From JBJXGC01 sp046154545 (GTDB lineage Bacteria; Chloroflexota; Dehalococcoidia; Tepidiformales; Tepidiformaceae): 29,938 nucleotides of DNA. Below the pieces are notes generated by a model, which worked only from the letters and a program-made list of their open reading frames with translations, made no database searches and was not told where the DNA came from. The position numbers and the translations under genes were made by a program. This document shows, piece after piece, positions 6,711-14,913 of this stretch. Positions within the stretch are counted from its first letter, which is position 1; each line of letters opens with the position of its first letter. The stretch is from the NCBI GenBank assembly GCA_046154545.1, contig JBJXGC010000058.1:1-29938 (forward strand), in the 5' to 3' direction.

Positions 6711-8164
6711 CCTCGCCGACGCCACCACCAGGCGATCCCGGCGGCGAGCCGTCGGCGCCGCCGCCGAGTGACGCATTCTCCTCCCCAGCGGGCGCCGACC
6801 TGCCGTCGGCGTTCCCGCCGGCGCTCCCCGGGTCGCCGACCGAGCTGCCCTCGGCGTTTCGGCCGGCGGCTCCGCCGGCCGGCCCCGTGGAGGCGCAGCC
6901 GTTCGAAGCGGCGCCGGAAACGGCCTTCGACGCCGCGCCGGTGGAACAACCACCAGCCGCGCCACCACCTCCGCCGACGTCGGCGCCACCTCCCCTGGTT
7001 ATGGCGCCGCAGCCGGACGAGCGTTGGGCGCCAGCCGCGCCCGAGCCCTATCCCATGGTGTACGAAGTGGCCTACCGGGAGCGGTTGAACCGCTGGACGA
7101 CGCTCTTGCGGCTGCCACTGCTGGTCCCGGTCATGCTGTTCGACTTTCTCGTGCAGTACGTGCTCTGGGCGGCGTTGTTCACGGGCTGGACGACCGTCGG
7201 CTTGCGCAAGAAGTACCCCGCCTGGCTATTCTCCGCGGCGGGCGGGGCACTTGCGTTCCAGGCGCGCTATCACGCCTATGGGCAGCTGCTGACGGACCGC
7301 TTCCCCAGCTTCGACCGGGAGGCCAGCCCCGTCGTCCTGACGTATGACGACCCGCCGAACGGCCGGCTGAGCCGATGGCGCGTCTTCTTCTGGAAGTTCT
7401 TCCTGCTCTTCCCGCACTTCCTCGTGCTGCAGTTCCTCTTCCTCGCGGTCGTCGTTGTGACCTTTTTCGCCTGGTTGGCAATCCTGTTCACGGGCCAGTA
7501 CCCGCGGGGGATGTTCGGGTTCGTGACCGGGGTGAACCGCTGGTACTTCCGCGTCATGGGCTACTTCGCCTCGTTCAACGACCGTTTCCCGCCGTTCTCG
7601 CTTTCTCCGGCGGCCGGGCCGGGGAAGGGGACCGCGGTCGTCGTCTGCGGCGTCCTGGGCCTCTTCTTTGGCGGCGGCTGCATCGGGCTGGTGACGACGG
7701 GGGCGATCCTGGCCAGCCAGCCGAACGAAGCTTCGGTCGATTACGCGGCCCTGCAGCGAGGCGCGCCCGGCGCCGCCTACACCCAGCGCTACGGTATCGG
7801 CGAGACGCGGCCTCACGTCCTCATCTTGCGGGCGGTGACTGACCCCGAGACGGAGCTGGCGGCGAGCCTCGAGACGCCCGCGAACGCTCGCGTGGTCGTG
7901 TTCGAGGTCCAGGTCGAACGGACGGGTAGCGGCTCTGACACGATCGACAGGGATTTCGCCTCGCTTCGCTACAGGGACGGGAACGACAGCCGGAGCAGCA
8001 GCGCCGCGCTGATTCTGGTGGCGGGGCTGCCCGCGCCTCGAAACCTGACTTCGCGTTCGACGAGCATGCGGGTGGTCTTCATCGTCCCGGTGAGCGCGAC
8101 CCCAACGCGCCTGACGCTCCACCCCCCGTGGGTGTCGAATCGGCTGGAGATAAACTTCAAGTGA
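6707..8164 (+). CDS. DUF4389 membrane protein with Pro-rich N-terminus and C-terminal beta domain
   Basis: In this 485-residue protein, residues 1-110 are a Pro/Ala-rich, disordered, repeat-like cytosolic region. Two DUF4389 units follow (about 115-205 and 208-305), with the same landmarks as the preceding gene (FTGQYPRGMFGF, FPPFS). A further membrane span at about 310-335 leads to a C-terminal domain of about 130 residues rich in beta strands. That domain resembles DUF4352/telokin-like extracellular modules, though I am unsure. It starts with GTG overlapping the stop of the previous gene. The pair probably forms a membrane complex; the function is unknown. Confidence 0.75.
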   Translation: MTSPTPPPGDPGGEPSAPPPSDAFSSPAGADLPSAFPPALPGSPTELPSAFRPAAPPAGPVEAQPFEAAPETAFDAAPVEQPPAAPPPPPTSAPPPLVMAPQPDERWAPAAPEPYPMVYEVAYRERLNRWTTLLRLPLLVPVMLFDFLVQYVLWAALFTGWTTVGLRKKYPAWLFSAAGGALAFQARYHAYGQLLTDRFPSFDREASPVVLTYDDPPNGRLSRWRVFFWKFFLLFPHFLVLQFLFLAVVVVTFFAWLAILFTGQYPRGMFGFVTGVNRWYFRVMGYFASFNDRFPPFSLSPAAGPGKGTAVVVCGVLGLFFGGGCIGLVTTGAILASQPNEASVDYAALQRGAPGAAYTQRYGIGETRPHVLILRAVTDPETELAASLETPANARVVVFEVQVERTGSGSDTIDRDFASLRYRDGNDSRSSSAALILVAGLPAPRNLTSRSTSMRVVFIVPVSATPTRLTLHPPWVSNRLEINFK

Positions 8165-8167
8165 GGC

Positions 8168-8187
8168 CCGCTGCCCGCCGGCAGCGG
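8168..8187 (+). terminator. GC hairpin after the DUF4389 operon
   Basis: The perfect 8-bp stem CCGCTGCC/GGCAGCGG with a 4-nt loop begins 3 nt after the stop codon. It lacks a T-run, so termination efficiency is uncertain; it may instead protect the 3' end. Confidence 0.4.
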
Positions 8188-8243
8188 TCCAGCAGGGTGG
8201 ACACGCTTTCGGCCGGGTCGCGGCATGCGGCCCGGCAGGCGGT

Positions 8244-8249
8244 TATCAT
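8244..8249 (+). promoter_or_regulatory. -10 hexamer of mntA (leaderless type)
   Basis: TATCAT ends exactly 6 nt before the ATG at 8256. Confidence 0.5.
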
Positions 8250-8255
8250 AGGGTT

Positions 8256-8564
8256 ATGATCGCCCTCATCAGTGACCGCAGGGAGGCCGTTGCAGCCCTG
8301 TGCGAGCAGTTTCACGTGCGCCGGCTGGACGTGTTCGGGTCAGCATCGCGCGGGAATTTCATGCCCGCCACGAGCGACATCGACTTCGTGGTTGATTTTG
8401 AACCGTTAAGCCCGGTCACCAGCTGGGATGCCTACTTCGGACTGTTGGAAGGTCTCGAAGCGCTGTTCGACAGGCATATCGACCTGATCATGACCGACGC
8501 CGTCGTGAACCCGTATTTCCGTGAGAGCCTTGACGCCTCCCGTGAGTGCGTGTATGCCGCCTGA
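8256..8564 (+). CDS. mntA: MntA-type nucleotidyltransferase antitoxin
   Basis: This 102-residue minimal nucleotidyltransferase has the polymerase-beta-like signature GSASRG at 28-33 followed by D41 and D43 in SDIDFVVDF, and a third acidic residue in HIDLIM. In characterised type VII systems MntA adds AMP groups to a tyrosine of the HEPN toxin HepT and so silences it. The downstream gene overlaps by 11 nt and carries exactly the target motif. All key residues are present, so the module looks functional. Confidence 0.88.
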   Translation: MIALISDRREAVAALCEQFHVRRLDVFGSASRGNFMPATSDIDFVVDFEPLSPVTSWDAYFGLLEGLEALFDRHIDLIMTDAVVNPYFRESLDASRECVYAA

Positions 8565-8895
8565 ATCGCGCAAGCTGCTGTGGGACGCGCTCCAGGCGGC
8601 GGCGCGGATTGCGCGGTTCGCATCCGGGAGGTCGTTCGACGATTACGTCACCGACGATCTCTTGCGTTCAGGGATAGAGCGGCAGTTCGAGATCATTGGC
8701 GAAGCGCTGGCGCAGCTGCGTAGCACCGACCCCGACACGGCTGAACTGATCCCTAACCTCCGCCAGATCGTCGCGTTCCGAAACATCCTTGCCCACGGCT
8801 ATGCCAGCGTGAATGACCGTACAGTTTGGCAAGCGATACACGATAATCTGGGCGGGTTGACGGAAACCCTCAGGGGGCTCCTCCCTGGCGACTGA
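8554..8895 (+). CDS. hepT: HepT-type HEPN ribonuclease toxin
   Basis: This 113-residue all-helical HEPN protein has the catalytic RX4HXY motif R76-NILA-H81-G-Y83. The Arg and His are the RNase residues, and Tyr83 corresponds to the residue adenylylated by MntA. The ATG at 8554 lies inside the end of mntA, the standard arrangement; a longer upstream extension of the frame runs through mntA and is unlikely. The pair separates purQ from purL and is probably a later insertion into the purine locus. Confidence 0.9.
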   Translation: MPPESRKLLWDALQAAARIARFASGRSFDDYVTDDLLRSGIERQFEIIGEALAQLRSTDPDTAELIPNLRQIVAFRNILAHGYASVNDRTVWQAIHDNLGGLTETLRGLLPGD

Positions 8896-8934
8896 CCAAC
8901 GCCCACCTGATTTCGACCCTAAAGGCGCACGCGC

Positions 8935-8940
8935 TAGGCT
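8935..8940 (+). promoter_or_regulatory. -10 hexamer of purL (leaderless type)
   Basis: TAGGCT ends exactly 6 nt before the GTG start at 8947. The same hexamer precedes mutM. Confidence 0.5.
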
Positions 8941-8946
8941 AGTCCC

Positions 8947-11178
8947 GTGCCCGTAGACCAGAGTGCCCTCGACGCCGTCGCCCTCAGCCGTGAGGAGTAC
9001 GACCTCCTGGTGAGCCGCCTCGGGCGGGAACCGAACGCCGTCGAGCTGGGGATGTTCGGCTCGCTCTGGAGCGAGCACTGCGGCTACAAGAACAGCAAGC
9101 CGCTGCTCCGCCTCTTCCCCTCTGGCGGCGATAGGGTGCTCACCCGGGCCGGGGCCGAGAATGCGGGCGCCATCGATATTGGCGACGGGCTCTGTGTGGT
9201 GATGAAGGTTGAGTCACACAACCATCCTTCGGCGATCGAGCCGTTCCAGGGCGCAGCCACCGGTGTCGGGGGGATCGTCCGCGACATCTTCGCGATGGGC
9301 GCGTACCCGGTGGCGATCCTTGACTCGCTCCGTTTCGGGCCGCCCGATAACGCTCAGAACCGCTACCTGTTCGACGGCGTGGTGGCGGGAATCGGGAGCT
9401 ATGGGAACTGCCTGGGCATCCCGAATGTCGGCGGCGAGGTCGTCTTCAGCGAATCGTATAGCGGCAACCCGCTCGTGAACGCGATGTGCGTCGGGATCGC
9501 CCCGATCGCGAAGCTGGTGAGCGCGAAGGCAAAGGGTGCGGGGAACGTCTTCCTCCTCGTTGGTTCGGACACCGGCCGGGACGGGATCCACGGGGCGAGC
9601 GGGCTCGCCAGCCGGACGGACCCGGAGGCCCGGTTCGAGGAGATGCGCCCGGCCGTCCAGGTGGGCAACCCGTTTATGGAAAAGCTCCTGATGGAGGCGT
9701 GCTACGAGCTCGCCTCGGAACACCAGGAGTGGTTCGAGGGGATCCAGGACCTCGGCGCCGCCGGCCTCACCAGCTCAGTGGTCGAGTGCTGTGCGAAGGG
9801 GGGATCGGGCGCCGTGCTCGAACTCGCCCATGTCCCGCGCCGCGAAACCGGGATGACGCCATACGAGATCATGCTCAGCGAGAGCCAGGAGCGGATGCTG
9901 ATCATCGCGAAGCGGGAACACGTGGCCGAAGTCAGTGCCCTCTTTGAGCGCTGGGAGCTGCATTGCGCCGAGATCGGCGAGGTGACAGCTGGCGACGAGG
10001 TGGTGATCAGTGACTCGGGGAGCGAGGTGGCGCGGGTGCCCGTGGGGATCGCGACCGACCCGCCCGAGTACCGGCGGCAGGGCGTGCGGCCGGCTGAACT
10101 GCTGCCGCTGAACCAGTTCAACCCGGCCTCGCTCCCGGACCTCGCCCCCATGGAGGCGACAGCAACGCTGCTCAAGATGCTGGCGCGGCCAAACATCGCG
10201 AGCAAACGGGGCGTGTTCCGCCAGTACGACCAGCAGGTGCTGAATAACACGGTCGTGGCGCCGGGCGGGGACGCCGCTGTGCTCCGGGTGGCGGGGACGA
10301 CGCGCGGCATCGCCCTCACGACGGACTGCAACGGGCGCTACTGCTATCTCGACGCGTACGCGGGGGCGGCGATCGCGGTGGCCGAAGCGGCGCGCAACAT
10401 CGTCTGCACCGGCGCGACGCCGGTGGCGGTGACCGACTGCCTGAACTTCGGCGACCCGACCAGGTTGGATGTGTACTACACCCTGTCGCAGGCGGTGCAC
10501 GGCATCGCCGAGGCCTGCCTGGCCTTCGATACGCCGGTGGTGAGCGGCAACGTGAGCCTCTTCAACGAGACCGGGGGGCGGCCCGTCTACCCCACCCCGG
10601 TGATCGGGATGCTGGGCGTCCTCGATGACGTCGAGAAGCACCTGCGGGCCGGGTTCGAAAGCCCTGATTGCGGCGTCTGGCTGCTCGGTGCTGAAGTGTC
10701 GCAGAACGCCGCAACGCTCTCTGGGAGCGAATATCTGGAGGCCGTCCACGGGCTCGTAGCCGGGCTGCCGAAGGTTGACCTTGCGGCCGAGTCGCAGCTC
10801 CAGAAACTCGTCCTCCAGTTGCATCGAGAGGGGCTGCTGGCGAGCGCCCATGACTGCTCCGACGGCGGACTGGCGGTCACGCTGGCGGAATGCGTGCTTC
10901 TCGGTGGCAGCGGCTTCGCGGCCCACGCGGAGGTAACCATCGAAGGACGGATCGACGCCTCCCTCTTCGGCGAGGGCCAGGGCAGGATCGTGGTCAGCGT
11001 GACGCCGGACGTGTTCCGGCAGGGCGGCGGAAACGCCCGCGTCCAGGACCTGGCAGCCGAGCTTGGCGTCCCGGCGATGCGGCTGGGGCGGACTGTCGAG
11101 GGCGACCGGTTCTCACTGGGGCCAATCGAGACGACGGCGACCGCGATGCGCGAGGCCTGGGAGTCGCTCCTTAGGTGA
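8947..11178 (+). CDS. purL: Phosphoribosylformylglycinamidine synthase, large subunit
   Basis: This 743-residue ATP-dependent enzyme converts formylglycinamide ribonucleotide to the amidine, using ammonia from PurQ. It has the length of the small PurL type found in PurL-PurQ-PurS complexes. The N-terminal signature SEHCGYKNSK (H44) and the metal/ATP site ESHNHPSAIEPFQGA (89-103) are intact. The second PurM-like half contains GGDAAVLRV and SGNVSLFNE, and the C-terminal lobe contains HDCSDGGLAV. The start is GTG at 8947, supported by the -10 hexamer 6 nt before it. The stop overlaps the start of the next gene (GTGA). Confidence 0.96.
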   Translation: MPVDQSALDAVALSREEYDLLVSRLGREPNAVELGMFGSLWSEHCGYKNSKPLLRLFPSGGDRVLTRAGAENAGAIDIGDGLCVVMKVESHNHPSAIEPFQGAATGVGGIVRDIFAMGAYPVAILDSLRFGPPDNAQNRYLFDGVVAGIGSYGNCLGIPNVGGEVVFSESYSGNPLVNAMCVGIAPIAKLVSAKAKGAGNVFLLVGSDTGRDGIHGASGLASRTDPEARFEEMRPAVQVGNPFMEKLLMEACYELASEHQEWFEGIQDLGAAGLTSSVVECCAKGGSGAVLELAHVPRRETGMTPYEIMLSESQERMLIIAKREHVAEVSALFERWELHCAEIGEVTAGDEVVISDSGSEVARVPVGIATDPPEYRRQGVRPAELLPLNQFNPASLPDLAPMEATATLLKMLARPNIASKRGVFRQYDQQVLNNTVVAPGGDAAVLRVAGTTRGIALTTDCNGRYCYLDAYAGAAIAVAEAARNIVCTGATPVAVTDCLNFGDPTRLDVYYTLSQAVHGIAEACLAFDTPVVSGNVSLFNETGGRPVYPTPVIGMLGVLDDVEKHLRAGFESPDCGVWLLGAEVSQNAATLSGSEYLEAVHGLVAGLPKVDLAAESQLQKLVLQLHREGLLASAHDCSDGGLAVTLAECVLLGGSGFAAHAEVTIEGRIDASLFGEGQGRIVVSVTPDVFRQGGGNARVQDLAAELGVPAMRLGRTVEGDRFSLGPIETTATAMREAWESLLR

Positions 11179-11780
11179 TTACACCTGACTCAGCAGATGA
11201 GGATCACGTACGCCTCGCGATCACCCAGCCAGCTCACGTCTGGAGTCGGGCCGAGGTGCTTGAAGCGCGACCATGCCCCGTTCCACGTCAGGCCGGCGTC
11301 TACGGCTGGTACTTTCGCGACATCCCATGCAAGACGAATACTTCAGGGTGCGTCCGTTTCGGCGACCTGACGCTGCTCTACGTCGGCATCTCGCCGGCGG
11401 CCCCTCCCCGGAACGGCTCGCGGCCGAGTGAACAGACGATTCGCAGCCGACTCCAAACCCACTATCGCGGCAACGCCAGCCGCTCCACGCTAAGGATGAG
11501 CCTGGGCGTGCTCCTGGGCCTCCGGCTTGGGGCCACGGGAAGCGGACGCCTGAATTTCGGAGACCATGAGCCCTGTCTCGATAAGTGGATGGCCAACAAC
11601 GCATTCGTGACCTGGGCCATGACTGCGGAACAGTGGGAGGCTGAACACGAGCTGATCAACACACTGGATGTGCCACTGAACCTCGACGGAAATAGCCACC
11701 ACGCGTTCCGGCCGGAACTGTCGAGGCTTCGCCGGGAGGCCAGGGAGGCTGCGCGGGGCAGTGGGCCGCGTCCGGCTTGA
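11175..11780 (+). CDS. GIY-YIG-like nuclease domain protein
   Basis: This is a 201-residue protein. Residues 38-75 contain a split GIY-YIG signature: AGVYGWYF, then after an insert LLYVGIS. An Arg/His segment (TIRSRLQTHYRGNASRSTLR) follows at about 88-107; in such proteins it provides the catalytic arginine. A conserved-looking acidic WEAEHELI (about 154-161) could supply the metal-binding glutamate. A short form of this domain is widespread as an uncharacterised protein. The start GTG overlaps the purL stop, so it is translated from the purL message. No link to purine synthesis is evident. Confidence 0.62.
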   Translation: MITPDSADEDHVRLAITQPAHVWSRAEVLEARPCPVPRQAGVYGWYFRDIPCKTNTSGCVRFGDLTLLYVGISPAAPPRNGSRPSEQTIRSRLQTHYRGNASRSTLRMSLGVLLGLRLGATGSGRLNFGDHEPCLDKWMANNAFVTWAMTAEQWEAEHELINTLDVPLNLDGNSHHAFRPELSRLRREAREAARGSGPRPA

Positions 11781-11800
11781 TCGCCCTCTGGGGCACTGGC

Positions 11801-11827
11801 CGTACGGGCTTGACGGCCCTCCGTACG
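11801..11827. repeat. Inverted repeat between convergent genes
   Basis: CGTACGG (11801-11807) and CCGTACG (11821-11827) form a 7-bp stem with a 13-nt loop. It sits in the 72-nt gap between the convergent GIY-YIG and DUF433 genes. There is no T-run on either side, so it may be a weak bidirectional terminator or just a repeat. Confidence 0.35.
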
Positions 11828-11852
11828 CACCGTCGGCTGAGAGGCCGGGCTC

Positions 11853-12068
11853 CTACTCTCTCCCCGCGGCGAAGTGAAGTGACGCCTTGATGTCCTCGCG
11901 CTCCAGGTACGGATAGGCGGACAGGATTTCCGCCTCCGTGTGGCCCTCCGCCAATTGGCCCAGGATCATGCCAACGGTCACCCGCATTCCACGAATGCAT
12001 GGCTTTCCCGCCATCACGGTAGGGTCTTGCGTGATTCTGCCCGGCGCCATGGCGAGATTATCCATCAC
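11853..12068 (-). CDS. DUF433 antitoxin-like protein (orphan)
   Basis: This 71-residue protein matches the DUF433 pattern, RITQDPTVMAGKPCIRGMRV followed by a short helix-turn-helix-like part (ILGQLAEGHTEAEILSAYP). DUF433 proteins usually act as antitoxins (VapB45-like) for a PIN-like DUF5615 toxin encoded next to them. No such toxin follows here: the region downstream is the tail of a convergent gene. It sits 11 nt after the M16 peptidase gene and is probably co-transcribed with it. The start is GTG at 12068; an internal ATG seven codons in is possible. Confidence 0.78.
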   Translation of the reverse strand: MMDNLAMAPGRITQDPTVMAGKPCIRGMRVTVGMILGQLAEGHTEAEILSAYPYLEREDIKASLHFAAGRE

Positions 12069-12079
12069 CGGAGGGCCGG

Positions 12080-13354
12080 TCAGACGCTGAGTGCGTTCGC
12101 GACCTCGTCCTCATCGAGGCGGGGCCCGACGACCGAGCAGTGCAGCTTCGCCGGATCGAGCAGGCGGCGGCCGACGCGCTGGATGTCTTCGGCCGTGACG
12201 GCCTCGATCTGAGCGACGAACGAGTCGATGTCCTCGATCACGCCACGCGTAACGAGCAGTTCACCGTGGCGCTGTCCGAGCGAGAAGGCGGTCTCGAGGG
12301 AGAGGCGGAAGCGGCCGATAGAGTGGTCCTTCGCCCGCCGCAGTTCGTCCTCGGGCGTGAGGGCGCCAACCATCGTCATCATCTCAGCGATACAGACGCT
12401 GATCGTCTCGGCGAGCTTTTCGCGGTTCACGCCCGCCGAGATGGTGAAGCTCCCCGCGTCGGCGAGGAAGCCGTAACCGGACCCGACGGAGTAGGCGAGG
12501 CCGCGGCGCTCGCGGACCTCACGGAAAAGGCGAGAGGACATGCCGGCCCCGAGGACATCGTTGAGGATGCGGAGGGCGAAGCGGTCCGGGTCATCCCGGC
12601 CGAAAATCGGGAGGCCGATGTAAAGGCTGCACTGGTCGATGTCCCGCGAATCGACGACCACCCGAGGCCCGCTGACGGTGGGCAGGTAGGGGCTGACGGT
12701 GGGAATGGACCCGGCCGGCACGCCTGAGAAGAGCGGTTCGGCCAGCGAGAGGACCTGCTTGTGGGTGACATTGCCGGCGACGGAGAGGACAACGTTCGAC
12801 GGGTGGTACCACGCGCCAATGTGTTCCACGAAGTCCGGGCGGTGCATCTCCTGGACGAGTTCGACGGAGCCGCCGACATCCCAGCCGCAGGGCTGTTCGC
12901 CGTAGACGGCGGTGCCGATGAGGCGGCCTGCCCAGGAGCCGGGGTTGTCGTGGTTGCGCTTCAGCTCCTGTTGGACGACCGTGCGCTCGCGGTCTATCTC
13001 CACCTGTTCAAGCTTGGAATGGAGGAGCATGTCGGCGGAAACATCGAGCGCGGTCGCGAAGCGATCGAACGGGACGATATTCCAGTAACAGGTGAACTCT
13101 TTGTTGGTATAGGCGTTCAGGGTGCCGCCAGCACCCTCCACTTCCTGGGCGATCATGGTGGCATCGGGGCGCCTCTCCGTGCCCTTGAACACCATGTGCT
13201 CGAGAAAGTGGGTGATCCCGTTCAGGCGCTGTGGCTCAGAACGGGAGCCAACGCCGACGAAAATGTTTACCGAAACCGCCTGCGTCATGGGCATCGGCGT
13301 GGTAACGATGCGAAACCCATTCGCGAGCGTGGTCTGCTCATAGTGAATGGCCAA
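12080..13354 (-). CDS. M16-family zinc metallopeptidase
   Basis: This 424-residue insulinase/processing-peptidase homologue has the inverted zinc motif H49-FL-E52-H53 and the distal ligand E130 exactly 76 residues after H53, so it is expected to be an active peptidase. The two-domain M16B layout ends with a peptidase-inactive C-terminal half, including RERRGLAYSVGSGYGF near 270-285. The start is TTG at 13354, chosen because GGGAGGG lies just upstream and the next Met is well inside the domain. Its physiological substrate cannot be told from the sequence. There is no signal peptide, so it is cytosolic. Confidence 0.92.
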   Translation of the reverse strand: MAIHYEQTTLANGFRIVTTPMPMTQAVSVNIFVGVGSRSEPQRLNGITHFLEHMVFKGTERRPDATMIAQEVEGAGGTLNAYTNKEFTCYWNIVPFDRFATALDVSADMLLHSKLEQVEIDRERTVVQQELKRNHDNPGSWAGRLIGTAVYGEQPCGWDVGGSVELVQEMHRPDFVEHIGAWYHPSNVVLSVAGNVTHKQVLSLAEPLFSGVPAGSIPTVSPYLPTVSGPRVVVDSRDIDQCSLYIGLPIFGRDDPDRFALRILNDVLGAGMSSRLFREVRERRGLAYSVGSGYGFLADAGSFTISAGVNREKLAETISVCIAEMMTMVGALTPEDELRRAKDHSIGRFRLSLETAFSLGQRHGELLVTRGVIEDIDSFVAQIEAVTAEDIQRVGRRLLDPAKLHCSVVGPRLDEDEVANALSV

Positions 13355-13378
13355 GAATCCCTCCCCTGCAAGATGCGC

Positions 13379-13384
13379 ATTCTA
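13379..13384 (-). promoter_or_regulatory. -10 hexamer of the M16 peptidase gene
   Basis: TAGAAT on the minus strand lies 24 nt before the TTG start, leaving room for the GGGAGGG ribosome site. This is a conventional leader. Confidence 0.4.
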
Positions 13385-13451
13385 CTGTGCGGACTGGTGG
13401 GAGGTAGGGCCGCCAGTCTCGCCCATCCCGGCGTGTTCGCCGGGCGCCCTC

Positions 13452-13457
13452 TACACT
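13452..13457 (+). promoter_or_regulatory. -10 hexamer of the papain-fold-like gene (leaderless type)
   Basis: TACACT ends exactly 6 nt before the ATG at 13464. This decides that start over the much longer upstream extension of the frame. Confidence 0.5.
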
Positions 13458-13463
13458 CGGCGT

Positions 13464-14444
13464 ATGGTCGAAATCAGCGGCGCCCGGATCGCCCCAAACT
13501 GGACGAGCGCCGCAGGCGCCCTGGAGGGAATCCTCGCCCACCTTGGGTCCCCGTTGCCCCGGCATGCGATCATGGGCCTCACGGGCCACGCCTGGCACTT
13601 CTGCCTCGCGCGTCGCGAGGATGTCGTCGCACTGCCCTCGGGCCCCGCTGACCTCGACTGGGAGGCGATGTCACGCCGGTACGCGCGCACCGGCTTCCGC
13701 TGGGAGCGCTTCGGCAGCCAGCTCTTGCCCGGCGATGACTGGTCCGAGATGCGCGAGGCGGCGGCGGAGTGGGCCTACGGGCATCTCGATGCCGGGCGGC
13801 CGCTGATCGGCTGGGACTTCCATCTCCATGAGCACGCCGTGGTGTACGGCTATGACCGCGACCGCCGGGGGTTCCTCGTCGATGACGTGCTGACGGGCCA
13901 GGCCGGCCCGTTCGTGGCCCGGGACGACTGGCCGTCGTCACTGGGCGTGCTCGAGCTGTTCGCGCCGGTAGAGCAGGTCGAACCAGACCCAATAGCGGCC
14001 CTCGTGGAATCGTTCGCCACGGCCTTGGCCTGCTTCGCCGGTGGCGACGGCCCGGAGGATGGCCAGCCCCGGGGGACGGCCGGGATCGACGCGTGGGCCG
14101 AGGCCCTGGACGGCGAGGTCGAAGTCGATCGGGCGGGGAACGCCTACACCCTGGCCGTACTCCAGGCGGCGCGTCTGGACGGGGCGGCCTTCCTCAGTGA
14201 CCTGGCGGCGGGGCTGCCGGACCTCGCTCCACCGCTCGCCGCGGCCGAGCGGGCAATCCGGGACGAGACTGTCGCGCTGGCGCCGCTGCTGACGCTCTTT
14301 CCCTTCCCCTCAGGCGGCCACGGGAACGTTGCCAACGCTGGCCTCCGGCGGGCGGCGGCGATGGCCCTGCGCCGGGCAGCGCGGCACGAGCGGGCAGCAG
14401 CGTCAGCGATCACGGAGGCGCTGGCCATCTTGCGGGACGAATGA
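13464..14444 (+). CDS. Papain-fold (C39/BtrH-like) protein lacking the usual cysteine
   Basis: In this 326-residue protein, the N-terminal 150 residues look like a cysteine-peptidase-type fold: GLTGHAWHF (39-46), a long helical middle, then HLHEHAVVYGYD with H124 and FLVDDV with D140, positioned like a catalytic His-Asp pair. Where papain-like relatives carry the nucleophile near the N-terminus, this protein reads WTSAAGAL (13-20), with no cysteine. C-terminal residues from about 170 form a helical, alanine-rich domain. It may be an inactive relative or a binding protein. BtrH-like acyltransferase relatives are another possibility. The family call is tentative. Confidence 0.5.
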   Translation: MVEISGARIAPNWTSAAGALEGILAHLGSPLPRHAIMGLTGHAWHFCLARREDVVALPSGPADLDWEAMSRRYARTGFRWERFGSQLLPGDDWSEMREAAAEWAYGHLDAGRPLIGWDFHLHEHAVVYGYDRDRRGFLVDDVLTGQAGPFVARDDWPSSLGVLELFAPVEQVEPDPIAALVESFATALACFAGGDGPEDGQPRGTAGIDAWAEALDGEVEVDRAGNAYTLAVLQAARLDGAAFLSDLAAGLPDLAPPLAAAERAIRDETVALAPLLTLFPFPSGGHGNVANAGLRRAAAMALRRAARHERAAASAITEALAILRDE

Positions 14445-14476
14445 AGCGGCGGGCTGGAGCCAAAGCGCGGCTTTCG

Positions 14477-14482
14477 TAGACT
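14477..14482 (+). promoter_or_regulatory. -10 hexamer of the phosphatase gene (leaderless type)
   Basis: TAGACT ends exactly 6 nt before the ATG at 14489. Confidence 0.5.
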
Positions 14483-14488
14483 GAACGG

Positions 14489-14893
14489 ATGCCGAACTGG
14501 GTCATCGAAGGAATGCTCGCTACGAGCCCCCGCCCCGGATACACCTCCGGTTCCGAACATCGGGTTGGCGTCGAGATCGTGGATACCTGGCTCAGCGAGG
14601 TCCGCGAATTCGGGATCAACTCGGTCATCTGTCTGCTCGCCGGTGACCAGCTCTGGCTCTACCGGCACGAATTGCCCCAGGGCCTGCTCTCGCGCTACGA
14701 GGAGGCCGGCCTGACCGTCGCCCACGTCCCGACGCTGGACCAGCTCACGCACCCGTTCACGCCCGAGCAGTACGAGGATGCGTGGCGCGCCTTCCAGGCG
14801 CTGCCAAAGCCGGTGCTCGTGCATTGCAGTGCCGGTATGGACCGCACGGGCCGGATCGTGAGCCACATCCTCGCCCACCTCGGCACGGACTGA
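14489..14893 (+). CDS. Dual-specificity/tyrosine phosphatase-like protein
   Basis: This is a 134-residue compact phosphatase with the CX5R P-loop HCSAGMDRTGR (C113 nucleophile, R119). A likely general-acid aspartate sits in PTLDQLTHP, about 30 residues before it. The family dephosphorylates phosphotyrosine, phosphoserine or other phosphate esters through a cysteinyl-phosphate intermediate. No regulatory or membrane region is attached. The substrate is unknown. The neighbours (papain-fold-like gene upstream, DsbA-like gene convergent) give no clue. Confidence 0.87.
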   Translation: MPNWVIEGMLATSPRPGYTSGSEHRVGVEIVDTWLSEVREFGINSVICLLAGDQLWLYRHELPQGLLSRYEEAGLTVAHVPTLDQLTHPFTPEQYEDAWRAFQALPKPVLVHCSAGMDRTGRIVSHILAHLGTD

Positions 14894-14913
14894 CCGCGGC
14901 TGGACCAGGGGCG

